Shown in pieces: positions 21,991 to 34,300 of a DNA stretch of 64,000 nt (positions within the stretch are counted from its first letter, which is position 1; each line of letters begins with the position of its first letter). This stretch comes from Saccharum officinarum (lineage: Eukaryota > Streptophyta > Magnoliopsida > Poales > Poaceae). A model generated the notes under the pieces. The model saw nothing but the letters and a program-made list of their open reading frames with translations, was not told where the DNA came from and searched no databases. The DNA lies in the NCBI GenBank assembly GCA_020631735.1, contig CM036215.1, positions 12,736,346 to 12,800,345 of the forward strand, read 5' to 3'. Position numbers and translations under genes: made by a program.

Positions 21991-22142
21991 TACTACTTAT
22001 TGCTAGTTAATGACCTTATTTACTGTCACTAATACTTAACGACTTCATATATTCCATGGAAAGAGGTACTACTTATTGCTAGTTAATGACCTTATTTACT
22101 GTCACTAATACTTAACGACTTCATATATTCCATGGAAAGAGG
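21991..22142. repeat. Perfect 76-bp tandem duplication upstream of MYB
   Basis: Copies 21991-22066 and 22067-22142 are identical by eye, running TACTACTTATTGCTAGTTAA to CCATGGAAAGAGG. They begin about 55 bp upstream of the TATA box, so they double any promoter element they contain. Confidence 0.95.
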
Positions 22143-23313
22143 TAATAAAGTGCTCTTTAATCTCAAACTTGGCATACACACATCTTAGACCTTACTGCTG
22201 CAAATATTGATAATGGTACACTATACTCATATATCCAATAAAGTTCATGCCATCTAATGACCCAATGCATCTCAGATGTTACGGAGTTGTAAGTGTAGAA
22301 CCCAACTGCAGTATGAAAGTTCAGGCTTCGCAGGCATGCACGCTTGGTGGGGGGGGGGGGGGGGGGGTGTTGTGTGGAGGAGTAATTTGTACAAGCTATG
22401 GTAATCAAGAAACATATGGAACCGTTTGAGGTTGGTTGGTAGTCAAACCTAGAGGTAGAGACAAGGAAGTGCTGAGTGCAGCCATGTAGGTGACACGATT
22501 CACTCAGTTTTTGGGACTATACCACATTTATCAATGCAAAAGTTAATACCCAAAAACTAAAATCTGCCATACCTGTACTTCCACGATGGCATGGGCTTTA
22601 GCTTGTGGAAATTAAGTCGGCACATTATATAAACCAGACATCAATGCCAAGTCACCCATTGAAAGATTAAGCAGCCAAAAATGTAGAACATTGGTTACCA
22701 TTGAAAGATTAAGCAGCCAAAAATGTAGACACCCATGCCAAGTCAAAGCACAAACCCAGGTGACCAGGTTTTGCAAAGTCGACACTCATATGCATGTGTC
22801 TAGGTCACGAAACATAAAATTTTTCTACCTAATATCAAACGGAAGACATAGTCGGCCAAACACAGAGAATTGTGCACATCAAAATTGTACATAGTAAGCA
22901 CTATCTTTGGTAGAATGTCTATTTTTAGAACATTTATCTAGCCATCCTTAAGGTGCAAACAAATGCTATATTGAGTGCTTGGTTAGTAGATCATTGAAAG
23001 AGCAAATCAGAACTAAAATTGTAAGTACACCACCAATATGTGGTTGGTTCTCTTTATACTCAAGAACTTATTAAATCTTCAAGTTCAAAGTAGCAAAGCA
23101 ATGTACTTGCATTCTCTGGAGCTCACAATGATACATAATTGTAACCATTAAACAAGTATAAGCAAGTGCATAATTCAAGATCTGAACATTTCCCATCGAA
23201 AGAAAATTACATCATCACCAAAGTTTCATAAATATAATCACTACCTTTATAGAAGGATAAGAAGTTAGAAACAAACAATATTCTTCTTATTCATTTTCTT
23301 CTATTGCACACAT
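22143..23313. other. Intergenic region between MYB promoter and F-box 3' end
   Basis: No gene is seen. It contains a run of 19 G (22349-22367) and a 32-bp direct repeat, CCATTGAAAGATTAAGCAGC and onward, at 22656-22687 and 22698-22729 (42-bp period). Confidence 0.7.
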
Positions 23314-24594
23314 TCAATCACCAGATTTACCATCACAAATTCCATCTTGCAATCCTGGCACGACAATTGGTGGAAGAGTAGCCATGCTATTGCGGTATCC
23401 AAAGACGCACCTCATGGCAAACACATTGCCCAACTCCTTCCCAGTATTTTCCACCTTGCCTGTGTCCATGTCATAACGTAATACCTTGTCTGATGTCTTC
23501 CATTTTTGCCTCACCCCAATATAAACCCATCTCCCACTCTCTAGACCAAGTGGGCGCACAAACCACCTCTCATAAAACTTGTTTTGCCACCCATTACGTA
23601 GCTTCATGGAATGACAAAATTGGAATTCATCGCAACACATCTCCATAATGCTCTTCCATCCTTTCGTATGCTTGAGCTCCCAATGGTAATCAGCTATTCT
23701 CACAAGCTGGTATATGGCCAAACCATCCTTGTTAATGGTTGTACACATGAGCAAACCATTGCTAGAGACATCAATGCTATGGTGTTCCTCATCAACATTG
23801 AACCCTTGCATCTTCCAAGGCATCTTGATGCTCCCAACTTCATTTCTTCCAACATCAAACCAGAGTAGATCCTCTTGATAGTCCCAATATAGAACACCAC
23901 TTGCATATACCACCTTTTGGCATATTACTTCTTTCATGTTTGCAGTAATCATAGTACTTGACATGACCCATCGACCCGTATCCGAGGAAAAAGAGATAAA
24001 ATTGACCTCAACTAAAGTATCATTTATGGTAGATAATGGAAATGCCTTGACAATCATGAATTTGTGTGTTTTCTCTTGAGGGTCATCTAATGGATCAAAC
24101 ACTAGAGCAACGGCACTAGTTATGTCAAGATGATTAGCTGCACCAGGGATTGGTTGGGACTGTTGTGTTGCTGGATTTGCTAGAAGGATGGTAGGTGGTG
24201 GAGTGAGAGGGCCACTATAGTATGGTTTGTAGCGGATGCAGAAAAGGCCATTTGTTGAGGCAAGGATATCAAAACGGCCATTATCCAAGCGGCAACCAAG
24301 GAAATCAAGCTCTGATGAGGGAACGCCAACTATAGAAGGTGTTGATGATAGAACATCAAGGGAGTATCTATATGATTCCTTATCAGGACCAATGTGGATT
24401 AGTGCTGGGCATGATGGGCAAAGCATTGCCTGTTTTGCAGCAAACTCGGAACCTGCGAGACGTCTGCAGCAATCCTTGGATACGGTCTTCAAGCATGTGA
24501 CCAACTTGAAAGGAAGACATGAAAAGATGTTGCAACATATGACATCTTCTGGTATGTCTTGGTTGATCATCAGACCTGATGTTCTAGGAGACAT
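23314..24594 (-). CDS. F-box protein, single exon
   Basis: An intact 426-residue frame with no intron. An F-box lies near residues 12-53 (DIPEDVICCNIFSCLPFKLV, then TVSKDCCRRLAGSEFAAKQ). It is followed by an F-box-associated-type region with repeated strand-like segments (SSNGLLMCTTINKDGLAIY, ESGRWVYIGVRQKWKTSDKV). F-box proteins bind SKP1 and recruit targets to SCF ubiquitin ligases; the target cannot be read from sequence. The start at 24594 is the first Met; a second Met at residue 9 is also possible. This large, fast-evolving grass family makes exact orthology uncertain. Confidence 0.87.
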   Translation of the reverse strand: MSPRTSGLMINQDIPEDVICCNIFSCLPFKLVTCLKTVSKDCCRRLAGSEFAAKQAMLCPSCPALIHIGPDKESYRYSLDVLSSTPSIVGVPSSELDFLGCRLDNGRFDILASTNGLFCIRYKPYYSGPLTPPPTILLANPATQQSQPIPGAANHLDITSAVALVFDPLDDPQEKTHKFMIVKAFPLSTINDTLVEVNFISFSSDTGRWVMSSTMITANMKEVICQKVVYASGVLYWDYQEDLLWFDVGRNEVGSIKMPWKMQGFNVDEEHHSIDVSSNGLLMCTTINKDGLAIYQLVRIADYHWELKHTKGWKSIMEMCCDEFQFCHSMKLRNGWQNKFYERWFVRPLGLESGRWVYIGVRQKWKTSDKVLRYDMDTGKVENTGKELGNVFAMRCVFGYRNSMATLPPIVVPGLQDGICDGKSGD

Positions 24595-25547
24595 ATTGAG
24601 AAGAAGAAAATTAGTTTACTTCTTTACAAATGCAAAGGGAAATAGTCCTACAAACATCATTACAGGAGAGAAGTTTATTCTACCTAGATGCAAATAGGCA
24701 AAGGGGATAAAATATATTAAATAAATAAACAGTAAAAATCAAAGGAAATATCCCTAATCATCTCTATGTAGTCAAACTGGGGAAATGTAAGCAAGCAAAT
24801 ATGTATTAAATTATTTTTTTATCCACCAAACATGATAACGAGCTTTTGACTTGGAATTCTATATTTTTGGTCCTTCTAAACTCCCCACCATGATAGCAAA
24901 ATTAGTCCCATATTTCTTTTTGTGGTCTATCTTGCTTCAAGATCTCCACTAACCAATAATCTAATCTTTTAGTGAATAATATTATGCTAGACCTTTTGGT
25001 AGATCGATTTGCAAGAGACCGAGGAACTTCATCTAGACCTGTCATGTATTGATGCAATATCAACCAATTATGGTGTTGTTTCTTGTTAATTTGAGCATAC
25101 AGAATAGATTGGATTGCATGGACAGTTCTTGGAGGCCATGCCGTCTATTGTGGGCACTTTGTTCTATTCTATCAATGAATGAAAAATGCATTTAGGTTTG
25201 ATCTTGGCACTCCTAACCTTTATTTACATATTTTCATTGACCATGCCTATGAATTGTAAATCATATGCATTTAGCTTCAATGGATGAGTTTCGAGTGGCT
25301 TGGTTTGTTGAATTGATTGGGGCCGAAGAGCCGCGTCTTGAATTTCTCTAGGAAACAAACACTACTATAGAGATTATTTTTGCCAACAATATTTTCGCTA
25401 CTAGTTTATTAAAATAACTAGTGATAATATGTCACTATTGGTTCAGAATAAAACAGGCACTGAAAATAAAATGATTTTCATTGCTAATTCGGGATAAGAG
25501 CCAACAATCAAAATCACGCCTAGAGCTAATTGTGTGTTCGTTTCTCT
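24595..25547. other. Intergenic AT-rich region
   Basis: No gene or clear repeat is seen. ACACTACTATAGAGATTATT near 25360 is weakly reminiscent of a CACTA-type terminus but has no partner. Confidence 0.5.
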
Positions 25548-25555
25548 CTCCCACC

Positions 25556-26493
25556 TAAAGATGGCAACGGGTACCCGCTACCTGAAACCCGATGAGTTTT
25601 TATCCCATTAGAGCATGGGCATGTGTCAATATTTATACCCATGTGTTTGTTAATGGAAAAAAACTTATACCCATCGGGTTTGTGGGTACGGGTACGATCC
25701 TTGAGTACCCATACCGCAAACTCATGGGTTTTTTTACCCGGCTCCATACTATGATTCTTGTGTATTCTACTATTCTAGCCCAATATTATCATTCAGCCCA
25801 ACCCAATAACAGCATGTATAAATTGGACTGTAACCCTAGCGCATCTCACTTGCTGTCCCTTTTCCCCTCCCAGTCAACCAGGCGCCGTCGCCGCAAAAAC
25901 CGAGCTGGCCGAGCAGCAGCCCCACATCCATGCCGACTCCCAACTCTCTAGTCTCCCGTCTCGTTCTCGTTCCCGTCCTCAGCTCCTCGCGAGTTGCGAC
26001 CGTGCCTCCGCTAGCAAGTAGCATGTAGTCGGCCATAGGTGGACACCCAATTCGGTACACCAAATCGATCCCTCCCCATTGCCATGGGAGCGTTCGAGGA
26101 GGCCTACCTTGTGGCCGCAGCGTGCGCGTGCGAGGCAGAGGAAAGCGACGACATCAGCCTACTTGCAGGGGACGTCGTGGTGGCGAGCTACGCCATGGAT
26201 CCGGGCGGTGCGCGCGCTGCTACTAGGGCTCGGCGAGGGCGACCGCCGTGAGGGCCTGCGCCGAACGCCCAAGCGCGTCATCAAGGCCTTCCACTATGGC
26301 ACCTCCACTAGCAAGTTGAAGCCTATAGTTTCTCAGGCACGGGCAACCCGAGGGTACCCGTTACCCGCTCGGGCACGGGTATGGGTGCCCATTTGTACTT
26401 GTCTGCGGGTATGAGTTTTTTAATGGGCATATTTTTTCTTCGTGGGCACAGGTATGGGTTTGTTGTACTAGTACGTACCTGTTGCCATCTTTA
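25556..26493. mobile_element. Pack-type hAT element carrying a host gene fragment
   Basis: The inverted ends are TAAAGATGGCAACGGGTAC on the left and, on the opposite strand, TAAAGATGGCAACAGGTAC on the right. Perfect 8-bp flanks, CTCCCACC (25548-25555 and 26494-26501), are the hAT hallmark. Subterminal regions carry many GGGTACCCG / ACCCAT / ATGGGT motifs. The 938-bp element has no transposase. Its core (about 25810-26303) is GC-richer and holds a TATA-like box (TATAAATT at 25817), a leader and the first exon part of a GTP cyclohydrolase I gene. Confidence 0.92.
26084..26303 (+). pseudogene. Captured GTP cyclohydrolase I N-terminal fragment
   Basis: The frame opens MGAFEEAYLVAAACACEAEE and reaches YAMDP. 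After a 1-base insertion near 26203 it continues in another frame as VRALLLGLGEGDRREGLRR then TPKRVIKAFHYGT. The segment GLGExxRREGLRRTPKRVxKAFxxGT is the conserved N-terminal motif of plant GTP cyclohydrolase I, the first enzyme of pterin/folate synthesis (from family memory). The catalytic and zinc-binding regions are absent, and similarity stops at GT. The fragment keeps its own start and apparent 5' leader inside the transposon. Confidence 0.82.
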
Positions 26494-26788
26494 CTCCCAC
26501 CATGTGTGTGTTTCCCTAGTGGTTGACAGGTAGGCCTGTTCGTCTACAAGTTTCCCCACAAATGGACAGTGCAGAGCACATGGATCCTTGGTCCCACTGC
26601 CTCCTCTCTATCCTGTTGTGTTCTCCATCCCTCTCTGTCCTCTTTTCCTATGGCATAGAAATGCATCTCTCTCCATCCACGTGACTCAATGATGGCGGCC
26701 AATCGACTCATTGGAACGCGTAACAGTGGCTGGCCAACATGGTAGACACCGATAGCAGTAGCCTTGCGTGTCCTCTTGGAGTGGCCCA

Positions 26789-26823
26789 GCTATCACGACA
26801 CGGTGGTGCCTTGTCGTGATAGC
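26789..26823. other. Perfect 12-bp-stem hairpin
   Basis: GCTATCACGACA and its exact inverse TGTCGTGATAGC are separated by an 11-base loop. No function can be assigned. Confidence 0.8.
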
Positions 26824-27212
26824 CCCCTTCCACAAGGCAATAGGTGGGGGTGGTTGTGGCTTGGCATTGGGTGGCAGTGGCGTAGACACAGCCGACAACA
26901 CACCAGGTAGCACAACGGGAGTGGCATGTGGCAAGTGGTCTTATTTCTTATTTTTTAATCAACTTTCATGAATGGTTTCCATCTGGCAGTGATGAAGATG
27001 ATTAACTCTATGCATTCTGGAGAGCCTCTTCGATCTCCATCTTTGGTTAGCGAGAAATCTGGAATAGAGGATGTCTATATTTGGAGATTGCGAAGTTGGT
27101 TGATCATTGTTTCAAGTGCTCAGTTAGTCCCCCCTCCTCCAAGAACTCTGATTTGGTTGCTCTGCCATTAAACTTAATGTGGATTTAGTGGGGCTTCTTC
27201 TCCAATCTTGCA

Positions 27213-30200
27213 TTGGAGTCTCCTCTTTGGATTTTTAAGCTTCCCACCTATCGGGTGATGTATCATTTCACCTACTCCTACAAGGAAGTCGGCTTTCTCA
27301 TTTACATAAACTTTTCTTGCAAGGAGTTCTCGGTTTTCTTCTTCCTTTGGGGCAATGGAGGTTTGGATTGGATCAAGGAATTTGATCATTCGCAATCTTA
27401 GACAGAGGCAAAGTGGACGCTAATTGGTCCAAAGGGGAAAAACTTTTGCAGAAGTTGTTCATTCCCATGTTCATTCCCTTGTAGATATATCCTTAGTGTT
27501 CAAACACCTTTCTTTCTAAAAAACTATCAAGAAAACTTCTCCCAGTGCCTATTCTAACTAAGGATCATTGATCTTCTCAGTTCTGTGATTTTGACAACAC
27601 TGGGTGTCCAAGGCAAATGCGAGATCAGCGCTAGCTTCTCAGGAGCTTTCAGCACCCCCACCTTTTCAAATTCAAATGCGGCTTTAAAAAGCCTAGCAAG
27701 CCCTCTTGCTCTAGATGTTTGGCCCATGATAACTTTTAGTAGGATTGCAAAACTATGTTAAGACGATGCAAACACTGCTTTCAACAGACATTTGTCTAGA
27801 CATTGCCTTTCCCAGCTTATTACAAGCATAGTTATTGGCCCACCCTTCCTTTGGAAGCTGAACGGGCAGCCCCTTGCTTGGCTAAAACTACCTCCCCATC
27901 CTCCAGGGTGTCCCCTACCTACACTATCATGCCCCCTCCATCAGAATAAATAGAGAAAACTCCATCTTTGAATATTCCGATGGCCAAATTTGCCGTGGAT
28001 CCCCGTTGTCCCCACCTCCCTCTCGTTTTTCCTTGGAGGACCCCCCCACTTTGACCTCTTCTGTGCTACGAAGTCTTCATCACTAGCCATTACACCTTAT
28101 GCAACGAAGACTTGGCAATCATCAAGCTCAATCCCTCGGTGCACATGGATGACTTTGGGTGCATGGTGAATGAACTTCGGAAGTTCTTCAAAGAAGTACA
28201 CCAGGTGCGTGTGACTAAGATCCAACCTTGTCCATCGTGTGATGTTTTTGTTTGGTTTAGCAGCCCTTGGGAATGAGAGAATGAAGTTTCTTGGGCCTGT
28301 GTTCTCCTTTGGCAACTATAGTCTTTCAGTTTACATGCACGATAAGGCAATCAATGCAAGGTCTTTTGATCTGGACCATGAAGCCTGGGTGATGTTGCTT
28401 GGTTTCCTAGAAGATCTTTGCAATGTCACCATCATAGCAAAGGGGGTTTCCACTTTTGGCATCCTCATCCACTAGCATGATTCCAATAACTTGGCAAGGG
28501 TTGTGGCAAAAGTGTACCTCAGTGATGATGGGAGGGTTCCCTATTCCATAAAGGTGAATGATGGGTTACCCCCTGTTGATGGTAATTTCACCATGTTTTT
28601 ACACCACCAAAGCTGTCAATAAAACACTTTTTCTGGAAGCTAACTAGCATTGACATAGTGACTTAGGTGCAAATAACTTGGTTTCACATGTACATGTCAT
28701 TATTTGCTTGTAGGTACACAATCCAGGAGCTTTGGGTGGCTGAAGGCCCCACTTAGAGGTCAGGCGACCTCACCTTGGGCCTACTGGCCCCCTGTCAAGC
28801 CTCCTATGATCCTCCAATGCACTCCAAAGGCAATCTCCACCCTTAGATCCTAAGCTCCTCTTCTCTCATTGGCTAAGGAGATGAGCACATGGATTCATGG
28901 GTCCACAAGAGTTAAAACTGACGTCCACAAGTGGCCCCACCAGTGCAAACCCACTCAAGATGAAGTGTGGGACCTATATGTGACCCACATGTCATATATA
29001 GGGGTCATATATAGGTCAGCCGACCTATATATTACCACTACCAAAGCTCCCACTCACTCCTTGACATGTGGGACTCCTTCTAGAAGGAAGATAGAGGACC
29101 CACCTATCATAGGGGGGGTCCGTTGACCTCCCTATTATGGCTATCCAAGCTCAGTTTTCTTCCACCGCCTCTATGCATGCCTCCATGCAAGGGCCTTGAT
29201 CTCCATCATCCAAATCAAGTCAGTTTGATCCAAGGATGGAGAAGGGATGTCACACGGATCACTGATGCGGTGCCGGAGTATCCCCTACTCCACCTCTACC
29301 TATAAATACCCTCCTACACCCTCGCTAGATCTCAAGTCATGACACATTGGAGTGAACCACTCTTTAGTAGCTTTAGCGAAGCTCTATTGTAGTGTTATGA
29401 GATTAGGGAGAGAGTGAGGGAGTGTGGAGAAGAGTCAGGCATGTCTGGTGTCTTCTCCAAGATGTACCTCGATGGATGCAATCTTCTTGTAAGTGATACA
29501 TCTGAGTTCTTTATAGTATTTGATATTCTATCTCTGCTAGTAGTTATATAGCCTTCTTACCTATACACCACTTTACTTTAGTAGAGTGCTCTAACCTCTC
29601 AAGAAGGTTAGAGTAGTGAGTGTAGTACTGCAGTGTAGATGTGGTGTCTACACTATATCTTGCCTGTGTAGACCGCTTGTCGCACGAATAGTTAGTGGTA
29701 GCTATAGTAGGTGGTGACAGCCCTATCTAGCCTTTGTAGTCCACCACGTGTGTAAGACAAGTTCTCAAAAGGTAGGGCCTCAATACAACATGGTAGCCGC
29801 TTTGGATAGAGTTTCATTCCCTATTGTCTCACCTATCGCCTCTTGTAAGCGGGTGGGTGACTAACCCTTTATAACTACTATCTTTACCAAATATCATTGC
29901 TATCTAGATCCTCTCTACCCAAGTTCCATAGGCTCTTTTATACCATCATAGGATGCTCTTGATCCTTAGTTCACTTTGTGTTCCCTATGGAAATACAATA
30001 CCTGAAATACTCCTCGTGAAGGCTACATTGACAACCGTACGCTTGCGGTATATCCGTTTGCCACTTTTGGTGTCAACAGCCCCCAAGGGCCGTTTATGGA
30101 CGGTTCTAGTTTTGACCCTCAAGAAGAAAATTATGCTAGAGGTGCCAAATGAAGAACTTTTTGTCACCTTAGACCCCTACATCTGATGCCCCTTAGCCAT

Positions 30201-30915
30201 CTCATTGGATAGGGCCCATGCCCCTAGCAAGATCTGATGCTACGCCGACAGATTCCAACAATGAAGGGAAACATGAACATAGATGTTGGGGTGAATGCAA
30301 CAGGCAATGTTCAGGCAGAATTTGAAGATGAAGCTATTCAGAAGGTTTCAGAGGTAGTGGGCAAAGGGCCAGTTGCAGAACCTATTGTGGTTACCATGTT
30401 GATAGCCCCTAGACCAGTGGGGGCATCAACTCTGAATGAAGTCCATCCCTCTGAATAGTTCGTGAAGAAGCCTCTAATCAAGTCCATAGTGGTGCAAAAG
30501 CTCCCCCACCTACAAAAGCTATTGACCTCACTCAGGTACTAAATTTTATTAGCAAAACCCCTCCCACAAGTTCTTTCACATGCCTTTACCTACTTGACAT
30601 TTGTCATGATACTTTGATTCCCTCTTACTTTCATGATCCCATCACTATTGTTCGCCTGGCTAATCTTCTCCCACCATAGATCCATGATCCGAACCTAGAG
30701 AAGACTCTCTTAGAGCTAACAATGGAAGGGGCAGAGGAAGATGATAATGAAGTGGTGGAGATTGCCCCAACAACTTTCACCACACCAAGAGAGAGGAGGG
30801 CCAAGAAGTACATGGAGCCAATGGATGAAAGGTTCCTTAGGCGCAGCAGGAGGAATGCAAACAAGCTAGATGGCTTCAAAGAACTTGCAAGCAAAGAGGT
30901 TACTTCAGAACCCTA
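27213..30915 (+). pseudogene. LINE ORF1 remnant (split)
   Basis: Frame pieces include KEVGFLIYINFSCKEFSVFF (27213-27401), NEDLAIIKLNPSVHMDDFG, RMKFLGPVFSFGNYSLSVYM and ARSFDLDHEAWVMLLGFLED (28239-28475). After the solo LTR come LWTVLVLTLKKKIMLEVPNE and a basic end, FLRRSRRNANKLDGF. This pattern is that of grass LINE ORF1 proteins with a DUF4283-like RNA-binding region. Several stops occur, for example TAG for Trp in ILIH*HDS near 28473. Confidence 0.72.
28574..30078 (+). mobile_element. Solo LTR (1505 bp) inside LINE ORF1, copy 1
   Basis: TGTTGATGG...GGTGTCAACA with TG/CA ends. The right flank GCCCC and left flank CCCCC (ACCCC in copy 2) give a 5-bp target duplication with a changed first base. 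The ORF1 frame resumes directly after it. A TATAAATA box lies at 29301-29308. Family related to 13674-15151. Confidence 0.83.
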
Positions 30916-31357
30916 GACCTTGGCCATAATCCCGGTAGGCAGTCTAAGTTTAGCACCTCATCTTATCTAAGGAGTGGTGGTGGGCATCGCCACAGGCTTC
31001 CTCCAAATTCAGCCTGAGGCTGTCTCTGCAGCCATCCTAAAGAAAGACACCAGCAATGCTAGAGCCTAAAAGATACAAGTTCCCTGTAGTTCCTCTATGG
31101 AATGTGCATCTTTTAGTTTTGTTTGTGACAATGTCAGCTACTTGCAAAGCCCAGCCTGTGTGCTGGCAGAATAATTGGTTATTTGACCTGTCATGGTCTA
31201 ATGGTTGTGGATGTAAACACAGCTTAATATCTACTCACAACTTGATCAATATTAGCTCTGCTCTTTTTCACATGTTACCAGTTTCTATCTGTTGTCTCTT
31301 TTTTAATTTTATCTATTAGGTTGACACATAGTTTTCCACCCCTTATTTTTCCACCAC

Positions 31358-34300
31358 ACATTTTCCATATGAGTAATAGATCATTTAAAATTTTGGTGTG
31401 GAATGTAAGAGGAATTAACTCATAGGACAAATGAGATGCTATCATGGCAAAAATCACGAAAAGTGCTTGTTTGATCATCTGCCTGCAGGAATCTAAGAGA
31501 AGTAATTTTGATCATCTTTATTTGAAAAAATTCGGCCCAAGACATTTGGACACCTTTGCTTTTTCACCATCTGTTGGAGTCTCTGGTGGTCTCCTTTGCT
31601 TTTTCACCATCTGTTGGAGTCACAGTTGGTCTGATGACTCTTTGAAATATTAGTTTGCTAACTACTTCGGTCATCCAAATCATTGCTTGTGCCATCACAA
31701 TAAAATTTCAGAACAAGGCTAATGGAAGAGCCCTCCACCTCTCTAACATTTATGGTCTAGCCTCCTCTCTAGAAAAATTCGCCTTCATCACTTGGCTGAT
31801 TAACTTGGATCACTTAGACTTTGATGATTGGATCTTAGCTAGAGATTTCAATCTCCTCAAATCAGTGGAGAATAGAAGTAAACTTGGGGATTTATCTGAA
31901 ATGCAACTTTTCAATAACCTCATTCTTGACCTTTGACCTGGTTGACATCCCTTTCAGTGGTAGGAAGTTCACTTGGAGCAATATGCAGGTGGATTCTTTA
32001 TTGGTCAATTTGGATTGGGTTCTCACCTACTCCTCCTAGAGGTTGTCCTACCCAAGACCTCTATCCAAACCCTCTCTAGGCCAATTTTAGATCACACTGA
32101 TTTCCTTTGGCACTAACATACCAAAAAATTTTGTTTTCATGTTTGAGAACTACTAGACTGAACATGCTGATTTTCTTAAGACTATGGACTTACACTAGAA
32201 CAATAGTTCTTTCTTTGCCAACTCTTCTAGAACACTCTTAGCCAAGTTCAAGTAGGTGAGACTAGCCTAAAAAATTGGAGTAAAAGCCTCTCTAGCATCA
32301 ACAAATTGATACACAATAGCAATTGAGTTATGCTCCTTTTGAATGTCTTAAGGATCAAAGACCTCTCTCCACCTTGGAGACAAACTTCAGAACTCTAGAA
32401 AAGACACATCTCTCTAATGTGCTAGAGGCCAAAGGTAGTATTGGAAACAAACAATCACCATGAGGTGGGTAACCTTGGTGATGAAAACACCAGTTATTTT
32501 CAAGCTATGGCCACCAACAACCATAGAAAGAATTTCATGACTAGTCTAACTATCACTAGAGGAGATGTGGTCACAGATCATGATTTGAAGGCCAATGTTC
32601 TCTGGGAAGCTTACAAAAATAGGTTGGGATTGACTTCAGTGGCATAAGTTATAACCTAGAGGGTCCCTTGCAGAGTCACAACGTGGAACACTTGGACAAA
32701 AACTTTAGCACAGAGGAAATCGTCGTAGTGATAAAGAACCTACCAAAGAGCCATGTTCCTGGTCCTAATGGCTTCAGTGGCCTGTTCATTAAAAGTGTTA
32801 GCAAATCATCAAAGTTGATTTCTTCAGACTATTTAATGACTTCTTCAACTCCTCTATGGATATCAGCATCATCAATTCCTCTCACATTGCTCTTATTCCT
32901 AAAAATCAGAATCCAGTTTCTTTAAATGACTACAGACCATCTTCTTGCTAAGCTACTCACTAAAGACAATCACCAAATTACTTTTTAACAGGCTCCAACC
33001 AATGATCAATGACTTGGTACATGCAAACCAATATGGATTCATAAAAGGAAGAAACATCCAATATAATCTGGAATGGACCTTTTAGTTCCTCCACTTGTGC
33101 CATCACTCCAAAAAGGAAATAGTAATCCTAAAACTTGATTTTGAGATGGTTGTTGACAAGGTGGAACATCAAACAATCCTGGAGGTTCTCAAACATAAAG
33201 GTTTCACCTACAAATGGATCAATTGGGTCAAAAGTATCCTTAGTTCTGGATCTTCTTCCGTGCTCTTGAATTTTGTACCTACTAAACCTTTTACTTATAA
33301 GAAAGGGGTCAAGCAGGGGAATCCTCTCTCTCCTCTTCTCTTTCTTCTCACAACATACTTGTTATAGTCCATCATCAACAAGGCTTGACAGCTTGGGGTC
33401 ATCACTCATCTTCTAAGTGAAAATTTTGGTGTTGATTTTCCTATTGTGCAGCATGCTAATGCCAAAACCAAAATCATCTTCAAATTTAAAAGGAATTCTA
33501 AGGTCTTCCTCTAACTCCACTAGTCTACATATAAATTTCAATAAATCTGTCCCGATGCCAATTGATGTTGATGATTCCCAAACCAGGCTTCTAGCACAAA
33601 CCTTTGGTTGCAAGGTTGGTGGTATGCCTCTCACCTACCTTGGCCTCCCCCTTGGCACCACTAGACCCACCATAAATGAATTTAGTCCTCCCCTCACAAG
33701 AATAGAAAATAGACTCAGAGGAATCAGTAAACTCCTGCCTTATCATGGAAGGTTGATGCTGGTGAATTCTATGTTCTCATCACTTTCAACCTTCTAAATG
33801 TGTAGTGTCCAACTCCCTCATGTTATCAAACAAATAGATAGGTATAGGAAAGATTGTCTTTGGAATAGAGGAGACATCAACAGAAAGGTTCATGTTTAGC
33901 TGCTTGGGAAGCAGCCTGCAGATCAAAAGAAGGGTGACTAGGGATCATATTGACATGAAAAATCAGAACTCAGCCCTGCACATTAGGCAACCAGACAACT
34001 TTTATAACCATGAAGATATACCCTAGGTGACCCTAACTTGGACAAAGTTGTATAGAAACACATATGTCTAGAAAGATGTCCTCAAATTATCTGACAATTT
34101 CATAGCATTAGATCTTTGCATTCTAAACAAAGGAAATTTAGTTATGCTCTAGCATGACACTTAGCATAATTTCCCCTTGAAGAGTATGTTCCCTTAGCTT
34201 TTCTACTTTGCCATCAAGCCAAAAGGGTCAATAGCTCACTTTCTTTAGGACCTTATTCAAAGGAGGAATTGGAACTTCAACTTGGAAGATAGCTAGAGTT

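Noticed and set aside
22349..22367. Run of 19 G as a possible regulatory or quadruplex site
   Set aside because: A plain homopolymer, prone to sequencing error; no surrounding structure supports a role.
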